Shown one piece after another: positions 1 through 6,917 of a stretch of DNA of 11,437 nucleotides. Positions within the stretch are counted from its first letter, which is position 1; every line of letters begins with the position of its first letter. A program made the translations under genes and the position numbers. Below the pieces are notes generated by a model, which saw nothing but the letters and a program-made list of their open reading frames with translations, did not search any database and was not told the origin of the DNA. Source of the DNA: Planctomycetota bacterium. Its GTDB lineage: Bacteria; JAJVIF01; JAPKYR01. The stretch spans positions 1 through 11,437 of the forward strand of contig DAOVJF010000039.1 in NCBI GenBank assembly GCA_030673355.1, in the 5' to 3' direction.

Positions 1-1
1 C

Positions 2-463
2 GCGTCGACTGGAATAAAGGAAAGGATTTCAAAAAGTGATGCGATTGTTCTTGCAATTGGAAACGTTCTTACACAACCGGGAGTAACCGACGGTCTGACC
101 GCGAGTAACCATCTTGATATTCTTGAGAACATGCTTGGAAGGAAGATTGATTTTTACCTTCAGCATGACAGGGACCTGCCGGAAAAAACCCTGGCAAATT
201 ACATGGAGAAGGGTTTCAGGAAGGTGGTTGATGATCTTGAAGACGGTGAGACACAGGTAGTCAGGGGCGATCTTGTAAGCCAGTCGTTCATCAGGTCGGT
301 CGACCGGGTACACTACGATTCAAGCAGGGGATATCCACACGCGATGAGGCACGATCCCGCCATGCTCGCGCGGATTTTCATTCATGTTTCGGAGGCGACA
401 GAAATGAAGGAAAATTTCGCCACAAAACCCAAGGACGAACGCTGGGAAGTAAAGGATTTTTAG
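2..463 (+). CDS. YvcK/CofD-like family protein (gluconeogenesis factor type), 3' end only
   Basis: The frame is open from the first bases of the window to a TAG at 461-463, giving the last 153 residues of a longer protein whose start lies outside. The stretch AIGNVLTQPGVTDGLTASNH (about residues 18-37 of the fragment) matches the conserved NxxTQPGETDG...SDH motif of the YvcK family, relatives of CofD that bind UDP-sugars and in Bacillus are needed for growth on gluconeogenic carbon sources and for normal cell shape. The tail ends in a charged stretch (KPKDERWEVKDF) without membrane segments, so a cytoplasmic protein is expected. The usual family length is a little over 300 residues, so roughly half is missing. 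The family assignment rests on this motif and its position; the exact role in this organism is not shown. It converges on map with only 19 bases between the stop codons. Confidence 0.72.
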   Translation, partial: ASTGIKERISKSDAIVLAIGNVLTQPGVTDGLTASNHLDILENMLGRKIDFYLQHDRDLPEKTLANYMEKGFRKVVDDLEDGETQVVRGDLVSQSFIRSVDRVHYDSSRGYPHAMRHDPAMLARIFIHVSEATEMKENFATKPKDERWEVKDF

Positions 464-482
464 CTTAATCGCAGGGGAATCG

Positions 483-1268
483 TTACACAAACAGGAGGGG
501 GGTGCCTTCAATATTTATCTTAGTGAGGTTTAAGGGGGCGCCTTTTTCGGTAATAAGATATTCATCCTCGTAATGTGCCGTAAGTCCACCATCGGATGTC
601 ACCACGGTCCAGTTGTCCTCGAGAGTTTCAATCATGTAATCCTTCTCGCAGACCATGGTTTCGATAGCAATGACCATACCAGGGAGAAGTTCAATTCCTG
701 TGCCGGGAGTTCCATAGTTGAAAATCGCGGGATCCTCGTGCAAATTCGCGCCAACGCCATGACCGTAGAGATGCCGGACTACCTGGAAACCGTCTTTTTC
801 AGCTACACGTTGAATTGCCGCGGAGATATCCCCCACATGGTTTCCGGCAACAGCCATTTTTGCCCCGGCCCAGTTTGCCTCGCGTGTGGCGTTCATTAAT
901 CTTTTAACAGTATCGCTGACATTCCCGACCCCGAACGAAAAAGCCGCATCGGAATAGTAACCCTTGTATTTCGCGCCGCAGTCGATACTGACCAGGTCGC
1001 CGTCCTGCAGTCTCCTGGTGCCGGGAATTCCATGTACAATTTCCTCGTTGATCGATACACAACAAGTCGCCGGATAATCCGGGTCGCCCTCTACACCGAG
1101 AAACGCCGGGATCGCGCCGCGTGAACGGATCATATCTTCAGCGACTTTATCTATCTCGCCTGTGGTGATACCTTCGCGGACAATTTCCATAAGGTGAAAT
1201 TCAACCTTGTGAAGGATGTCGCAAGATTCCTGGATGAATTTTATCTGGTGTTCGTTGTAGATCGGCAT
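483..1268 (-). CDS. map: Type I methionine aminopeptidase
   Basis: The 261-residue product removes the initiator methionine from nascent proteins in the cytoplasm using a dinuclear metal centre. All five metal ligands are visible: D96 (in SIDCGAK), D107 (in YYSDAAF), H170 (in LYGHGVG), E203 (in AIETMV) and E234 (in AHYEDEY). The substrate-contacting histidines H79 (in EEIVHGIP) and H177 (in NLHEDP) are also present. Length matches the E. coli enzyme closely. I chose the ATG at 1268: the next in-frame start upstream is a TTG at 1304 that forms part of the -35 box, and the protein from 1268 (MPIYNEHQIKFIQ) aligns with the usual N-terminus. No Shine-Dalgarno sequence precedes the ATG. The gene stands apart from the rpmJ/infA/secY context common elsewhere, facing a YvcK-like gene on one side and sharing a divergent promoter region on the other. 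Confidence 0.96.
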   Translation of the reverse strand: MPIYNEHQIKFIQESCDILHKVEFHLMEIVREGITTGEIDKVAEDMIRSRGAIPAFLGVEGDPDYPATCCVSINEEIVHGIPGTRRLQDGDLVSIDCGAKYKGYYSDAAFSFGVGNVSDTVKRLMNATREANWAGAKMAVAGNHVGDISAAIQRVAEKDGFQVVRHLYGHGVGANLHEDPAIFNYGTPGTGIELLPGMVIAIETMVCEKDYMIETLEDNWTVVTSDGGLTAHYEDEYLITEKGAPLNLTKINIEGTPLLFV

Positions 1269-1275
1269 TGGGTAT

Positions 1276-1304
1276 ATATTAAACCAGGAACGGGACACCT
1301 TCAA
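1276..1304 (-). promoter_or_regulatory. map promoter, probably giving a leaderless transcript
   Basis: Read on the minus strand there is TTGAAG (1304-1299), a 17-base spacer, TAATAT (1281-1276), then seven bases (ATACCCA) and the ATG of map at 1268. Spacing and hexamers fit a housekeeping sigma-70-type promoter. Transcription would start at or within a base or two of the ATG, so the mRNA should have essentially no 5' leader. This also explains the missing Shine-Dalgarno sequence. Confidence 0.62.
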
Positions 1305-1390
1305 CTCAAAGCCGGATGGATAGGTATCCCCGGTAATTTTTTATTGAGATATTTGATTTCATTTCCCCACCTGCAAGCAGTACTTTTTCA

Positions 1391-1399
1391 TGATACTAT
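1391..1399 (+). promoter_or_regulatory. Extended -10 element in front of the 1408 gene
   Basis: TGA-TACTAT is an extended -10 motif (TGn plus hexamer at 1394-1399). It ends eight bases before the ATG at 1408. No convincing -35 hexamer sits 16-18 bases upstream, which extended -10 promoters tolerate. With no Shine-Dalgarno sequence before 1408, a leaderless start is likely. This is divergent to the map promoter, about 90 bases away. Confidence 0.38.
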
Positions 1400-1407
1400 T
1401 ACTGTAA

Positions 1408-1794
1408 ATGAGTATGTTTGACGACATATCCGTTTCGATAAGGGAACTTTACCGGAAACTGGCTGTATCCGGCAGGCGTACCGCTACGATCGCACGTTTG
1501 CGTATCGAGCTGTCCGGACTTGACAAGCAGCGGATGGAAATTTACTCGAAACTGGGCGAGCATGTCGACGAGCTCCGCCGGGTCGGGCAGATAAACGATA
1601 CCGGGTTACTGGGACTTCTCGATGGTGAATTCATGAGCCTTGACAGGGTGAAAATTAAAATCACCGAAACCATGGACACGATTCGAAATTTAAATATCGA
1701 CGAGCCGGGCCGGGAGGAATCGTCTGAACTCATTATTGATGAGGAGCCGGTCGCGGGATCACAGAACCTTATAGACAGTTTTGAGGTCTTATAA
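1408..1794 (+). CDS. Small coiled-coil protein of unknown function
   Basis: This encodes 128 residues with no membrane segment or signal peptide. Residues about 5-95 are strongly helical and rich in charged residues and leucine (for example ARLRIELSGLDKQRMEIYSKLGEHVDEL), followed by an acidic, probably disordered tail (EEPVAGSQ...FEVL). The N-terminal arrangement, FDDI at the front and then an RLRIEL..L...R.E.Y.KLGE pattern, resembles small bacterial proteins that pair a coiled coil with a C-terminal zinc ribbon, but no cysteine pairs are present here. I do not recognise a named family. A second ATG at 1414 (MFDDI) is an equally possible start. The gene ends 57 bases before the kinase start and may be cotranscribed with it; a scaffold or adaptor role would fit the shape but is only a guess. 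Confidence 0.75.
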   Translation: MSMFDDISVSIRELYRKLAVSGRRTATIARLRIELSGLDKQRMEIYSKLGEHVDELRRVGQINDTGLLGLLDGEFMSLDRVKIKITETMDTIRNLNIDEPGREESSELIIDEEPVAGSQNLIDSFEVL

Positions 1795-1851
1795 TTTTGC
1801 ATTGGCTCCTTGATTTACCTTTCCCAATCCCACCGATCGAAATCACACCCC

Positions 1852-4119
1852 ATGAAACGCTATAAGATCATCTCTGAACTCGGAAAGGGCGCTACTGGTG
1901 TAGTGTACCGCGCGATTAAGAATGACGACGGTTCGACTGTCGCCCTTAAAAAACTCGTGCTGCCCGGACACCTCGATATGAACGAGGAGCAGGATTTTGT
2001 CAGGCGTTTCAAGAGTGAAGCCAGGGCCGCGCTTGCTTTGAAGCACCCCGGAATCGTTGGCGCTCTCGATTGCGGGCTGGATGAGGGCACGTTTTTCATA
2101 GCATATGAATTAATCGAGGGTATGACCATAGAGGACGCGATAAAGTCCGGCAGGGAATTTGCGCCGGAGGAGGTTGCCGATTTAATAATTCAGACCGCGG
2201 ACGCTCTTTCTTATGCCCACCGTGAAGGAGTCGTGCATCGCGATATTTCTCCCGGGAATGTTTTTCTGACAGATGAGGGGAAAGTAAGAATCGCGGATTT
2301 TGGCGTTGCCGGGTTTACTTCAAGTACGTCCACCACGTCCGATTCAGGGTCGATTGTCGGCACGCCGGGATTCATGGCGCCTGAACAGATCACCGGAGGA
2401 GAGGCCGATCCGAGGAGCGATATTTTTTCGATCGGCTGTATCGCGTATGAACTTCTGTCGGGAAAACAGGCTTTCACCGGCGATAACATCGCGCAGATTA
2501 TCCATCGTGTAATCAACGAACAGCCCGGGCCAGTACGGGAATTAAACCCGAAAGTGCCGGTATCGCTTGAGGAACTTGTTTTCAGGATGCTCGCGAAAAA
2601 TCCTGAATACCGGTACCAGTCAATGGACGAGGTTGTAACCGCAGCCACGAGAGTTCTGGAGGAAATGCCGAGAACCCGTAAAACCGACCGGATGACCGAT
2701 GCGGGACATGCCCCGATGCTTGTCGGGGTGGCAGGCGCGCTTGAAGGGCAACAATTCATACTGCAGCCGACAGTGACAACGATCGGGGTAAGGGTAGGGG
2801 ATATTCTCCTCGCCGATGAGGAAAATGTCGCGCCACAGCATGCATGGATTACTAAGGAAGAGTCGGGATGGGTTCTGTACGATGCCGATACCGATGGGGG
2901 GACATTCCTGAACGGTGAACGTATCGAACGTGAAGAAATTCTCCCCGGCGATAAAATCCGGATCGGGACATCGGTTCTTGAATTCCGTGGCGCCGGCGGA
3001 CATACCGGATCGTTCCAGGAAACTGAGATCACCCCCGCTCCTGAAATAAAAATTACACCGCCGAGGAAAATTCCGTGGATCCCGATTGTGCTTATAACAA
3101 TTCCGGGATTATTAATAATCGCCGCATTAATTTACTCGGGTCTTTATCTGCCGTATCAATACAAGGCTGCCTTGAATCAGGCCACAAACCAACGATGGGA
3201 TTCGGCATTTTCGAAGCTCGATGTGACGGTAATCGGCAGCTCCGAATGGGTCCTGGACGCATCGGATATACTTTACCAATGGCAGGCGGACCCTCTTGGC
3301 GGTGAAATGGGCGCGGGTGACGAACTTTCGGGCGGACCATCCGAATTCACGGCATCCACGTGGGTGCTGGGATATAAAAAAATCAACGACGAAACCCTGT
3401 ACAGGTTTAACCTGTTCCAGTTGACCGAAGAATTCTTACTTGCCGCCACTAGTCCGATTGATTCATCCGGTGATTCAGACACATCGGGTCCGGTACCTGT
3501 GAGTCCTTCGTACCAGGTCATCAGGGGGCTTGAACCCCGGATTGAGGGAATTCAAACCCCATCGGGAATCGATGCAAAATGGGCGGGTCGAAAGAACCAG
3601 CTATTGAGTGTTGTGAGAAGGTGGATCGCGGCTTCCGGATCGGGAATCACTACGTCTGACGATACGGGTCCAATGGGATACCAGGCGGAAAGGGATGCCG
3701 CGCTGGACTCGATTTTAAAGGGCTGGTATACATATCTGGAACCCGGTAATGATATAATCCTGCTGGACGCGGCGTTTATGGATTTCCAGAATTGTATCCA
3801 GTCGCTGGATATCGTTTTAAATGCGAATCCTGGAGAGCAGGACGCGTCGGCTGTTCGGGGACTGGCGTATTTTCTTGGAGCGAGGATTTTGCGAACCGCC
3901 GGGGTCCGGTTGGGGCCGGACAGGTACGACCGGGCGTTGAACTGGCTGGATTCGGCGGATTCCGATATCGGGTTTGTGTCCCTCGGTGCGTGGGACAGGG
4001 CGATTCCGGAAGATTTCCAGTCGGAGTTCCCGTCCCCGAATTCCATCATCGCCCAGATACGTGCCCTGAGGTTGACACTTCAAAACCTCTTGTCGGGTTC
4101 AAACTCCGGGGGGGGATAA
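1852..4119 (+). CDS. Membrane Ser/Thr protein kinase with FHA-like domain and large C-terminal extracytoplasmic region
   Basis: The 755-residue product starts with a PknB-type kinase domain (about 5-275): glycine loop GKGATG (11-16), ATP-binding lysine K33 in VALKK, catalytic HRDISPGN (D131, N136), DFG (149-151), GTPGFMAPE (170-178) and DPRSDIFSIG. The loop has HRDxSP instead of the common HRDxKP, a variant known in other bacterial kinases. The segment between DFG and APE is crowded with Ser/Thr (about 155-171), typical of autophosphorylation-controlled kinases. An FHA-like domain follows (about 290-380), then one membrane helix (about 407-432, IPWIPIVLITIPGLLIIAAL). The roughly 320-residue tail beyond it, expected outside the inner membrane, matches nothing I know. 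A TTG at 1810 extends the frame but adds 14 residues ahead of the normal kinase start, so I prefer ATG 1852. lptC follows 13 bases later, suggesting an operon and a possible envelope-sensing role. Confidence 0.93.
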   Translation: MKRYKIISELGKGATGVVYRAIKNDDGSTVALKKLVLPGHLDMNEEQDFVRRFKSEARAALALKHPGIVGALDCGLDEGTFFIAYELIEGMTIEDAIKSGREFAPEEVADLIIQTADALSYAHREGVVHRDISPGNVFLTDEGKVRIADFGVAGFTSSTSTTSDSGSIVGTPGFMAPEQITGGEADPRSDIFSIGCIAYELLSGKQAFTGDNIAQIIHRVINEQPGPVRELNPKVPVSLEELVFRMLAKNPEYRYQSMDEVVTAATRVLEEMPRTRKTDRMTDAGHAPMLVGVAGALEGQQFILQPTVTTIGVRVGDILLADEENVAPQHAWITKEESGWVLYDADTDGGTFLNGERIEREEILPGDKIRIGTSVLEFRGAGGHTGSFQETEITPAPEIKITPPRKIPWIPIVLITIPGLLIIAALIYSGLYLPYQYKAALNQATNQRWDSAFSKLDVTVIGSSEWVLDASDILYQWQADPLGGEMGAGDELSGGPSEFTASTWVLGYKKINDETLYRFNLFQLTEEFLLAATSPIDSSGDSDTSGPVPVSPSYQVIRGLEPRIEGIQTPSGIDAKWAGRKNQLLSVVRRWIAASGSGITTSDDTGPMGYQAERDAALDSILKGWYTYLEPGNDIILLDAAFMDFQNCIQSLDIVLNANPGEQDASAVRGLAYFLGARILRTAGVRLGPDRYDRALNWLDSADSDIGFVSLGAWDRAIPEDFQSEFPSPNSIIAQIRALRLTLQNLLSGSNSGGG

Positions 4120-4132
4120 CTGAGACAGGATA

Positions 4133-4750
4133 ATGACTTTCGGCGACAAATATTTACCCCTTATCTTCTGGATACTTGTGGTTGCCTTAGGCACCTGGGG
4201 TAGCTGGGTCATTGTTACCGGGCATGAAAAGGTTGTTGAGAATATAATTCCCACCTCAAATGAACCTGTCGATGAGATACCGCCGGCGGTTGTCGATCAA
4301 CCCATCCTGGAGGAGGTTTCCGCGGACGGCGCGGTAAGATGGACTTTGTATCTCGATCAAATCGTGCGCGAGGAAGGCTCGGTCATGGAACTTGCCACGC
4401 CAAGAGCCATATACAGGTTCCGGTCCGGTGAAGTGCTTGAGGTCACGGGTCGGACGGGGCAATACGATGAGGAATCGGGTATTCTGAATTTATCCGGTGA
4501 TGTAACAGGAACAGCCCGGAAATCGGAGTTCGAATTCGAGGTCGATGAGATGGTGTGGGATTCGGGCAAAGGTCTGCTGACAGCATCCGGTGGAGTCACT
4601 ATTACACGCGAGGGCCTTGAGTTTACCGGAACCGACCTGATGCTGGATATGGCGGAAGAATTTACAAAGCTGACTGTTACGGGCGGCGTTAATATAAGTT
4701 CCTTTGGTGGATTCCTCGATGAAATGAACGGGCTTGAGGATGCATCGTAG
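4133..4750 (+). CDS. lptC: LPS export protein LptC
   Basis: The 205-residue product has an N-terminal membrane anchor (about 8-28, LPLIFWILVVALGTWGSWVI) and a periplasmic beta-rich domain typical of the LptC/OstA-N fold: W70 in VRWTLYLDQI, AIYRFRSGEVLEVTG (92-106), the GQYDEESGILNLSGDV block (109-124), and a repeat of the same strand pattern in WDSGKGLLTASGGVTITREG (142-161) and LTVTGGVNI (180-188). LptC sits between the LptBFG ATPase complex and the LptA bridge and passes lipopolysaccharide across the periplasm. Length is close to the family norm of about 190 residues. No lptA or lptB is in the window, so the transport genes are split. The gene starts 13 bases after the kinase stop and has no good Shine-Dalgarno sequence, so it may depend on read-through from the kinase gene. 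The fold pattern is clear; sequence identity within this family is low. Confidence 0.85.
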   Translation: MTFGDKYLPLIFWILVVALGTWGSWVIVTGHEKVVENIIPTSNEPVDEIPPAVVDQPILEEVSADGAVRWTLYLDQIVREEGSVMELATPRAIYRFRSGEVLEVTGRTGQYDEESGILNLSGDVTGTARKSEFEFEVDEMVWDSGKGLLTASGGVTITREGLEFTGTDLMLDMAEEFTKLTVTGGVNISSFGGFLDEMNGLEDAS

Positions 4751-4769
4751 GGATAAGTCTAATTGACAC

Positions 4770-4778
4770 TGAGATAAT
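4770..4778 (+). promoter_or_regulatory. Extended -10 element in front of the deoxyhypusine-synthase-like gene
   Basis: TGA-GATAAT (hexamer 4773-4778) ends six bases before the ATG at 4785, and there is no Shine-Dalgarno sequence. A TTGACA at 4763-4768 looks like a -35 box but lies only four bases from the hexamer, so it cannot pair with it. The arrangement resembles the 1391-1399 element and predicts an internal promoter with a leaderless transcript. Confidence 0.35.
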
Positions 4779-4784
4779 TTTCAT

Positions 4785-5729
4785 ATGCCATCAAAATACG
4801 AACAAATCGACTTCTCGAAAATCAAACTGAATTCGATCCATGACCGGGACAGCCTGGTCAAAATTCAGGATTTCCGCGACCCTGTAAAGCTCACAAGAAA
4901 ACAGGCGGATGATTTACTCGATTCATTTCCGCCAATCTTAGCCGGGAATGAATTCAGGGCGCTTGTCGCAAGCTTAAAAAAAAGTCGCGGTAACGGCACA
5001 CCCCGTATCTGGACAATGGGCGCGCATGGAATCAAGGTGGGGATATCGAGATTCCTCATTAAACTCATGGAAGCCGGGTTCATCACTCATCTCGCCACAA
5101 ATGGCGCTGGAGTCATCCATGATACCGAGATCGCCTGTTTCGGACATACATCGGAGGATGTATCCGGCACAATTATTGGAGGGGATTTCGCGGTCACGAA
5201 GGAAACCGGAGATATCATAAATAAAGCTCTCGACCGTGCAGAATCCGATAAACTCGGATTCGGTGAAGCTATCGGTGAGGATATCCTGAAAATAAATCCG
5301 GAATTTATTGACTCATGCCTGGCAGTAGCATGCTACAGGAACGAAATCCCGTTTACTGTGCATGTCGCGATCGGGACAGATGTTAATCATATCCATCCAA
5401 GTCTCAATGGGGCCGCGCTTGGCGACGCGACGTTCCGTGATTTCAAAATTATCTCGAAGAGCATTTCGAAACTGCAGGGTGGGGTGATTGTAAACCTGGG
5501 AAGCGCGGTGATCCTTCCGGTCGTGATCGAAAAAGCCATTGCCGCGTCGCAGAACATGGGATATGAACTCCGGAATTTCGATGGATTCGATCTTGATTTT
5601 ATCAGGCAGTACCGTTCAAATCTGAATCCGGTCAGGCGCGCGATCGAATCCGGCGGGCACGGCGGGCATATTACAGGGCATCATGAATTGGTAATTCCAT
5701 TACTTACAGCCATTCTTCTTGCTGAATAA
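4785..5729 (+). CDS. Deoxyhypusine-synthase-like protein of unknown function
   Basis: The 314-residue, apparently soluble protein belongs to an uncharacterised bacterial family that I relate to the deoxyhypusine synthase fold. Hallmarks are LAGNEFRALV (52-61), MGAHGIKVGIS (78-88), NGAGVIHDTEIACFGHTSEDV (106-126, compare the TAGGVEEDLIKC block of deoxyhypusine synthase), VHVAIGTDVNHIHPSLNGAALGD (192-214), QGGVIVNLGSAVILP (231-245) and a His/Gly-rich end, SGGHGGHITGHHELVIPLL (289-307). The active-site lysine of true deoxyhypusine synthases sits near that last block, where I see no lysine, and bacteria lack the eIF5A substrate, so a different reaction is expected. The gene lies between lptC (34-base gap) and hldA (about 6-base gap), pointing to sugar-phosphate or lipopolysaccharide core metabolism by context only. 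The link to the fold is from motif memory and should be treated as probable. Confidence 0.78.
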   Translation: MPSKYEQIDFSKIKLNSIHDRDSLVKIQDFRDPVKLTRKQADDLLDSFPPILAGNEFRALVASLKKSRGNGTPRIWTMGAHGIKVGISRFLIKLMEAGFITHLATNGAGVIHDTEIACFGHTSEDVSGTIIGGDFAVTKETGDIINKALDRAESDKLGFGEAIGEDILKINPEFIDSCLAVACYRNEIPFTVHVAIGTDVNHIHPSLNGAALGDATFRDFKIISKSISKLQGGVIVNLGSAVILPVVIEKAIAASQNMGYELRNFDGFDLDFIRQYRSNLNPVRRAIESGGHGGHITGHHELVIPLLTAILLAE

Positions 5730-5735
5730 CTGGTG

Positions 5736-6725
5736 ATGAATATGATATCCGGTTCGGAACTCGAAAAAACGGTTGTAAACCTCGCAGGCGCGAAAGTACT
5801 CGTGGTCGGCGATCTTATGCTGGATACGTACATGGTTGGCGACGCAGCGAGGATAAGTCCCGAGGCTCCGGTGCCTGTTGTGAAACTTGAGAAACGTGAG
5901 GACCGTCTCGGCGGCGCAGCGAATACTGCGATGAACATCGTAGCGCTTGGCGGAAAACCGATCATCCTTGGCGTGATAGGTAAAGATGAAGCCGGGAAAA
6001 GGTTTCAGAATTTATTGGAAACCAACGGGCTTAAAGTCCTTGGGATCTTCCTGCATGATGACATGCCGACGATCCAGAAAACCAGGATAGTTGCCGGAAA
6101 CCAGCAGATTGTAAGGGTGGATAATGAAGGATTTCTGCACTGGCCCGACAATATAACGGAGTACTCTCATGTTGCCATTGATCAATTGTTACCCGAAGTC
6201 GATGCTGTAGCGGTTTCCGATTATGCAAAAGGCTGCCTGACAGGGAATTTAATGACAAAATTAAATGACGTTGCACGTATGCATAATGTGCCTATTCTGG
6301 TCGATCCAAAACCTGTGAATGCCGGGTTATTTAAAGGCTGCGATCTTCTTAAACCGAATAAAAAAGAAGCCACGGAACTATCAGGAATTGAAATCCTCGA
6401 TGATGCTTCCTGTAATAAGGCGGCGGCAATTATTATGAACGAATTTTCTCCCAGGGCGTTATTGATTACGAGAGGGTCGGATGGGATGGATTTACACAGG
6501 GATGGTCAGAAACCTGTCAGAATTGCGGCACATATCAGCCAGGTATTCGATGTATCCGGCGCGGGGGATACGGTTCTCGCCATGCTTAGCATGGCATACG
6601 CAAAAAATGTCGATCCGGAAATCGCCTGCGAACTTGCATCGTACGCCGCCGGGATCGCCGTCAGGAAACCGGGCACATCGGTTGTTACAGCGGATGAAGT
6701 TGTTGAAGCGATCGCGATGTCCTGA
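5736..6725 (+). CDS. hldA: D-glycero-beta-D-manno-heptose-7-phosphate kinase (RfaE1/HldA type)
   Basis: The 329-residue PfkB-family kinase adds the second phosphate to heptose 7-phosphate in the ADP-heptose route for lipopolysaccharide core, in the cytoplasm. The N-terminal block VVGDLMLDTYMVGDAARISP (23-42) followed by EAPVPVVKL matches the kinase half of E. coli HldE almost position by position. The family signatures are present: LGGAANTAMNIVALGG (58-73), NQQIVRVD (122-129), SDYAKG (161-166), DLLKPNKKEATELSG (203-217) and DVSGAGDT (272-279) with catalytic D278. It stops after the kinase domain, so unlike the roughly 475-residue bifunctional HldE it lacks the nucleotidyltransferase half, which must be encoded elsewhere. 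Starts at GTG 5733, ATG 5736 and ATG 5742 are all possible; I took the first ATG. It follows the upstream gene closely and is probably translated from the same message. Confidence 0.93.
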   Translation: MNMISGSELEKTVVNLAGAKVLVVGDLMLDTYMVGDAARISPEAPVPVVKLEKREDRLGGAANTAMNIVALGGKPIILGVIGKDEAGKRFQNLLETNGLKVLGIFLHDDMPTIQKTRIVAGNQQIVRVDNEGFLHWPDNITEYSHVAIDQLLPEVDAVAVSDYAKGCLTGNLMTKLNDVARMHNVPILVDPKPVNAGLFKGCDLLKPNKKEATELSGIEILDDASCNKAAAIIMNEFSPRALLITRGSDGMDLHRDGQKPVRIAAHISQVFDVSGAGDTVLAMLSMAYAKNVDPEIACELASYAAGIAVRKPGTSVVTADEVVEAIAMS

Positions 6726-6787
6726 CCGTTTCTATTTCTAAATACAGAATTTTCAAATTATACTTATCTCTTTTGGCTCCATTAACC

Positions 6788-6793
6788 TATAAT
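6788..6793 (+). promoter_or_regulatory. Consensus -10 box upstream of the DUF3084 gene
   Basis: TATAAT is a perfect -10 hexamer in an A+T-rich stretch between hldA and the DUF3084 gene. The best-placed -35 candidate (around 6765-6770) is weak. If used, transcription would begin near 6800, and the 73-bp palindromic repeat at 6812-6884 would lie in the 5' leader of the DUF3084 message. Confidence 0.35.
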
Positions 6794-6811
6794 GTTATTC
6801 TGATAGCAATA

Positions 6812-6884
6812 GTAGCCCGGAAACCCATTTCGCGAAAATGATCCAGGCTTTTACTTATGCTCATCAAATGGGTTTCCGGGTTAC
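6812..6884 (+). repeat. 73-bp palindromic repeat, copy A
   Basis: Arms GTAGCCCGGAAACCCATTT (6812-6830) and AAATGGGTTTCCGGGTTAC (6866-6884) are inverted repeats with one mismatch, which would be a G-U pair in RNA. They enclose a 35-base centre beginning CGCGAAAATGATCCAGGC. Two further copies of the same length and orientation occur at 9969 and 10657. It lies 33 bases before the DUF3084 start. No transposase is present, so this is either a small non-autonomous element or a functional hairpin. Confidence 0.93.
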
Positions 6885-6917
6885 ATAAATCTTGGACAGC
6901 TTGCTTTAGAAAAAATT

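Noticed and set aside
464..482. Bidirectional terminator between the convergent yvcK-like and map genes
   Set aside because: The 19-base gap holds no stem-loop.
1269..1304. N-terminal extension of map from TTG 1304
   Set aside because: The extra 12 residues do not fit the family N-terminus, and the TTG is part of a well-spaced -35 box for a promoter whose -10 lies seven bases before ATG 1268.
1810..1851. TTG start for the kinase
   Set aside because: It adds 14 unrelated residues ahead of MKRYKIISELGKG, the normal start of such kinase domains, and has no ribosome site.
2211..3032. 273-codon open frame on the minus strand within the kinase gene
   Set aside because: Its Ser/Pro/Arg-rich product is typical of an antisense shadow of a coding region. 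The plus-strand frame has complete kinase motifs.
4763..4778. TTGACA and GATAAT as a complete promoter before the 4785 gene
   Set aside because: The hexamers are only four bases apart. Only the extended -10 reading remains plausible.
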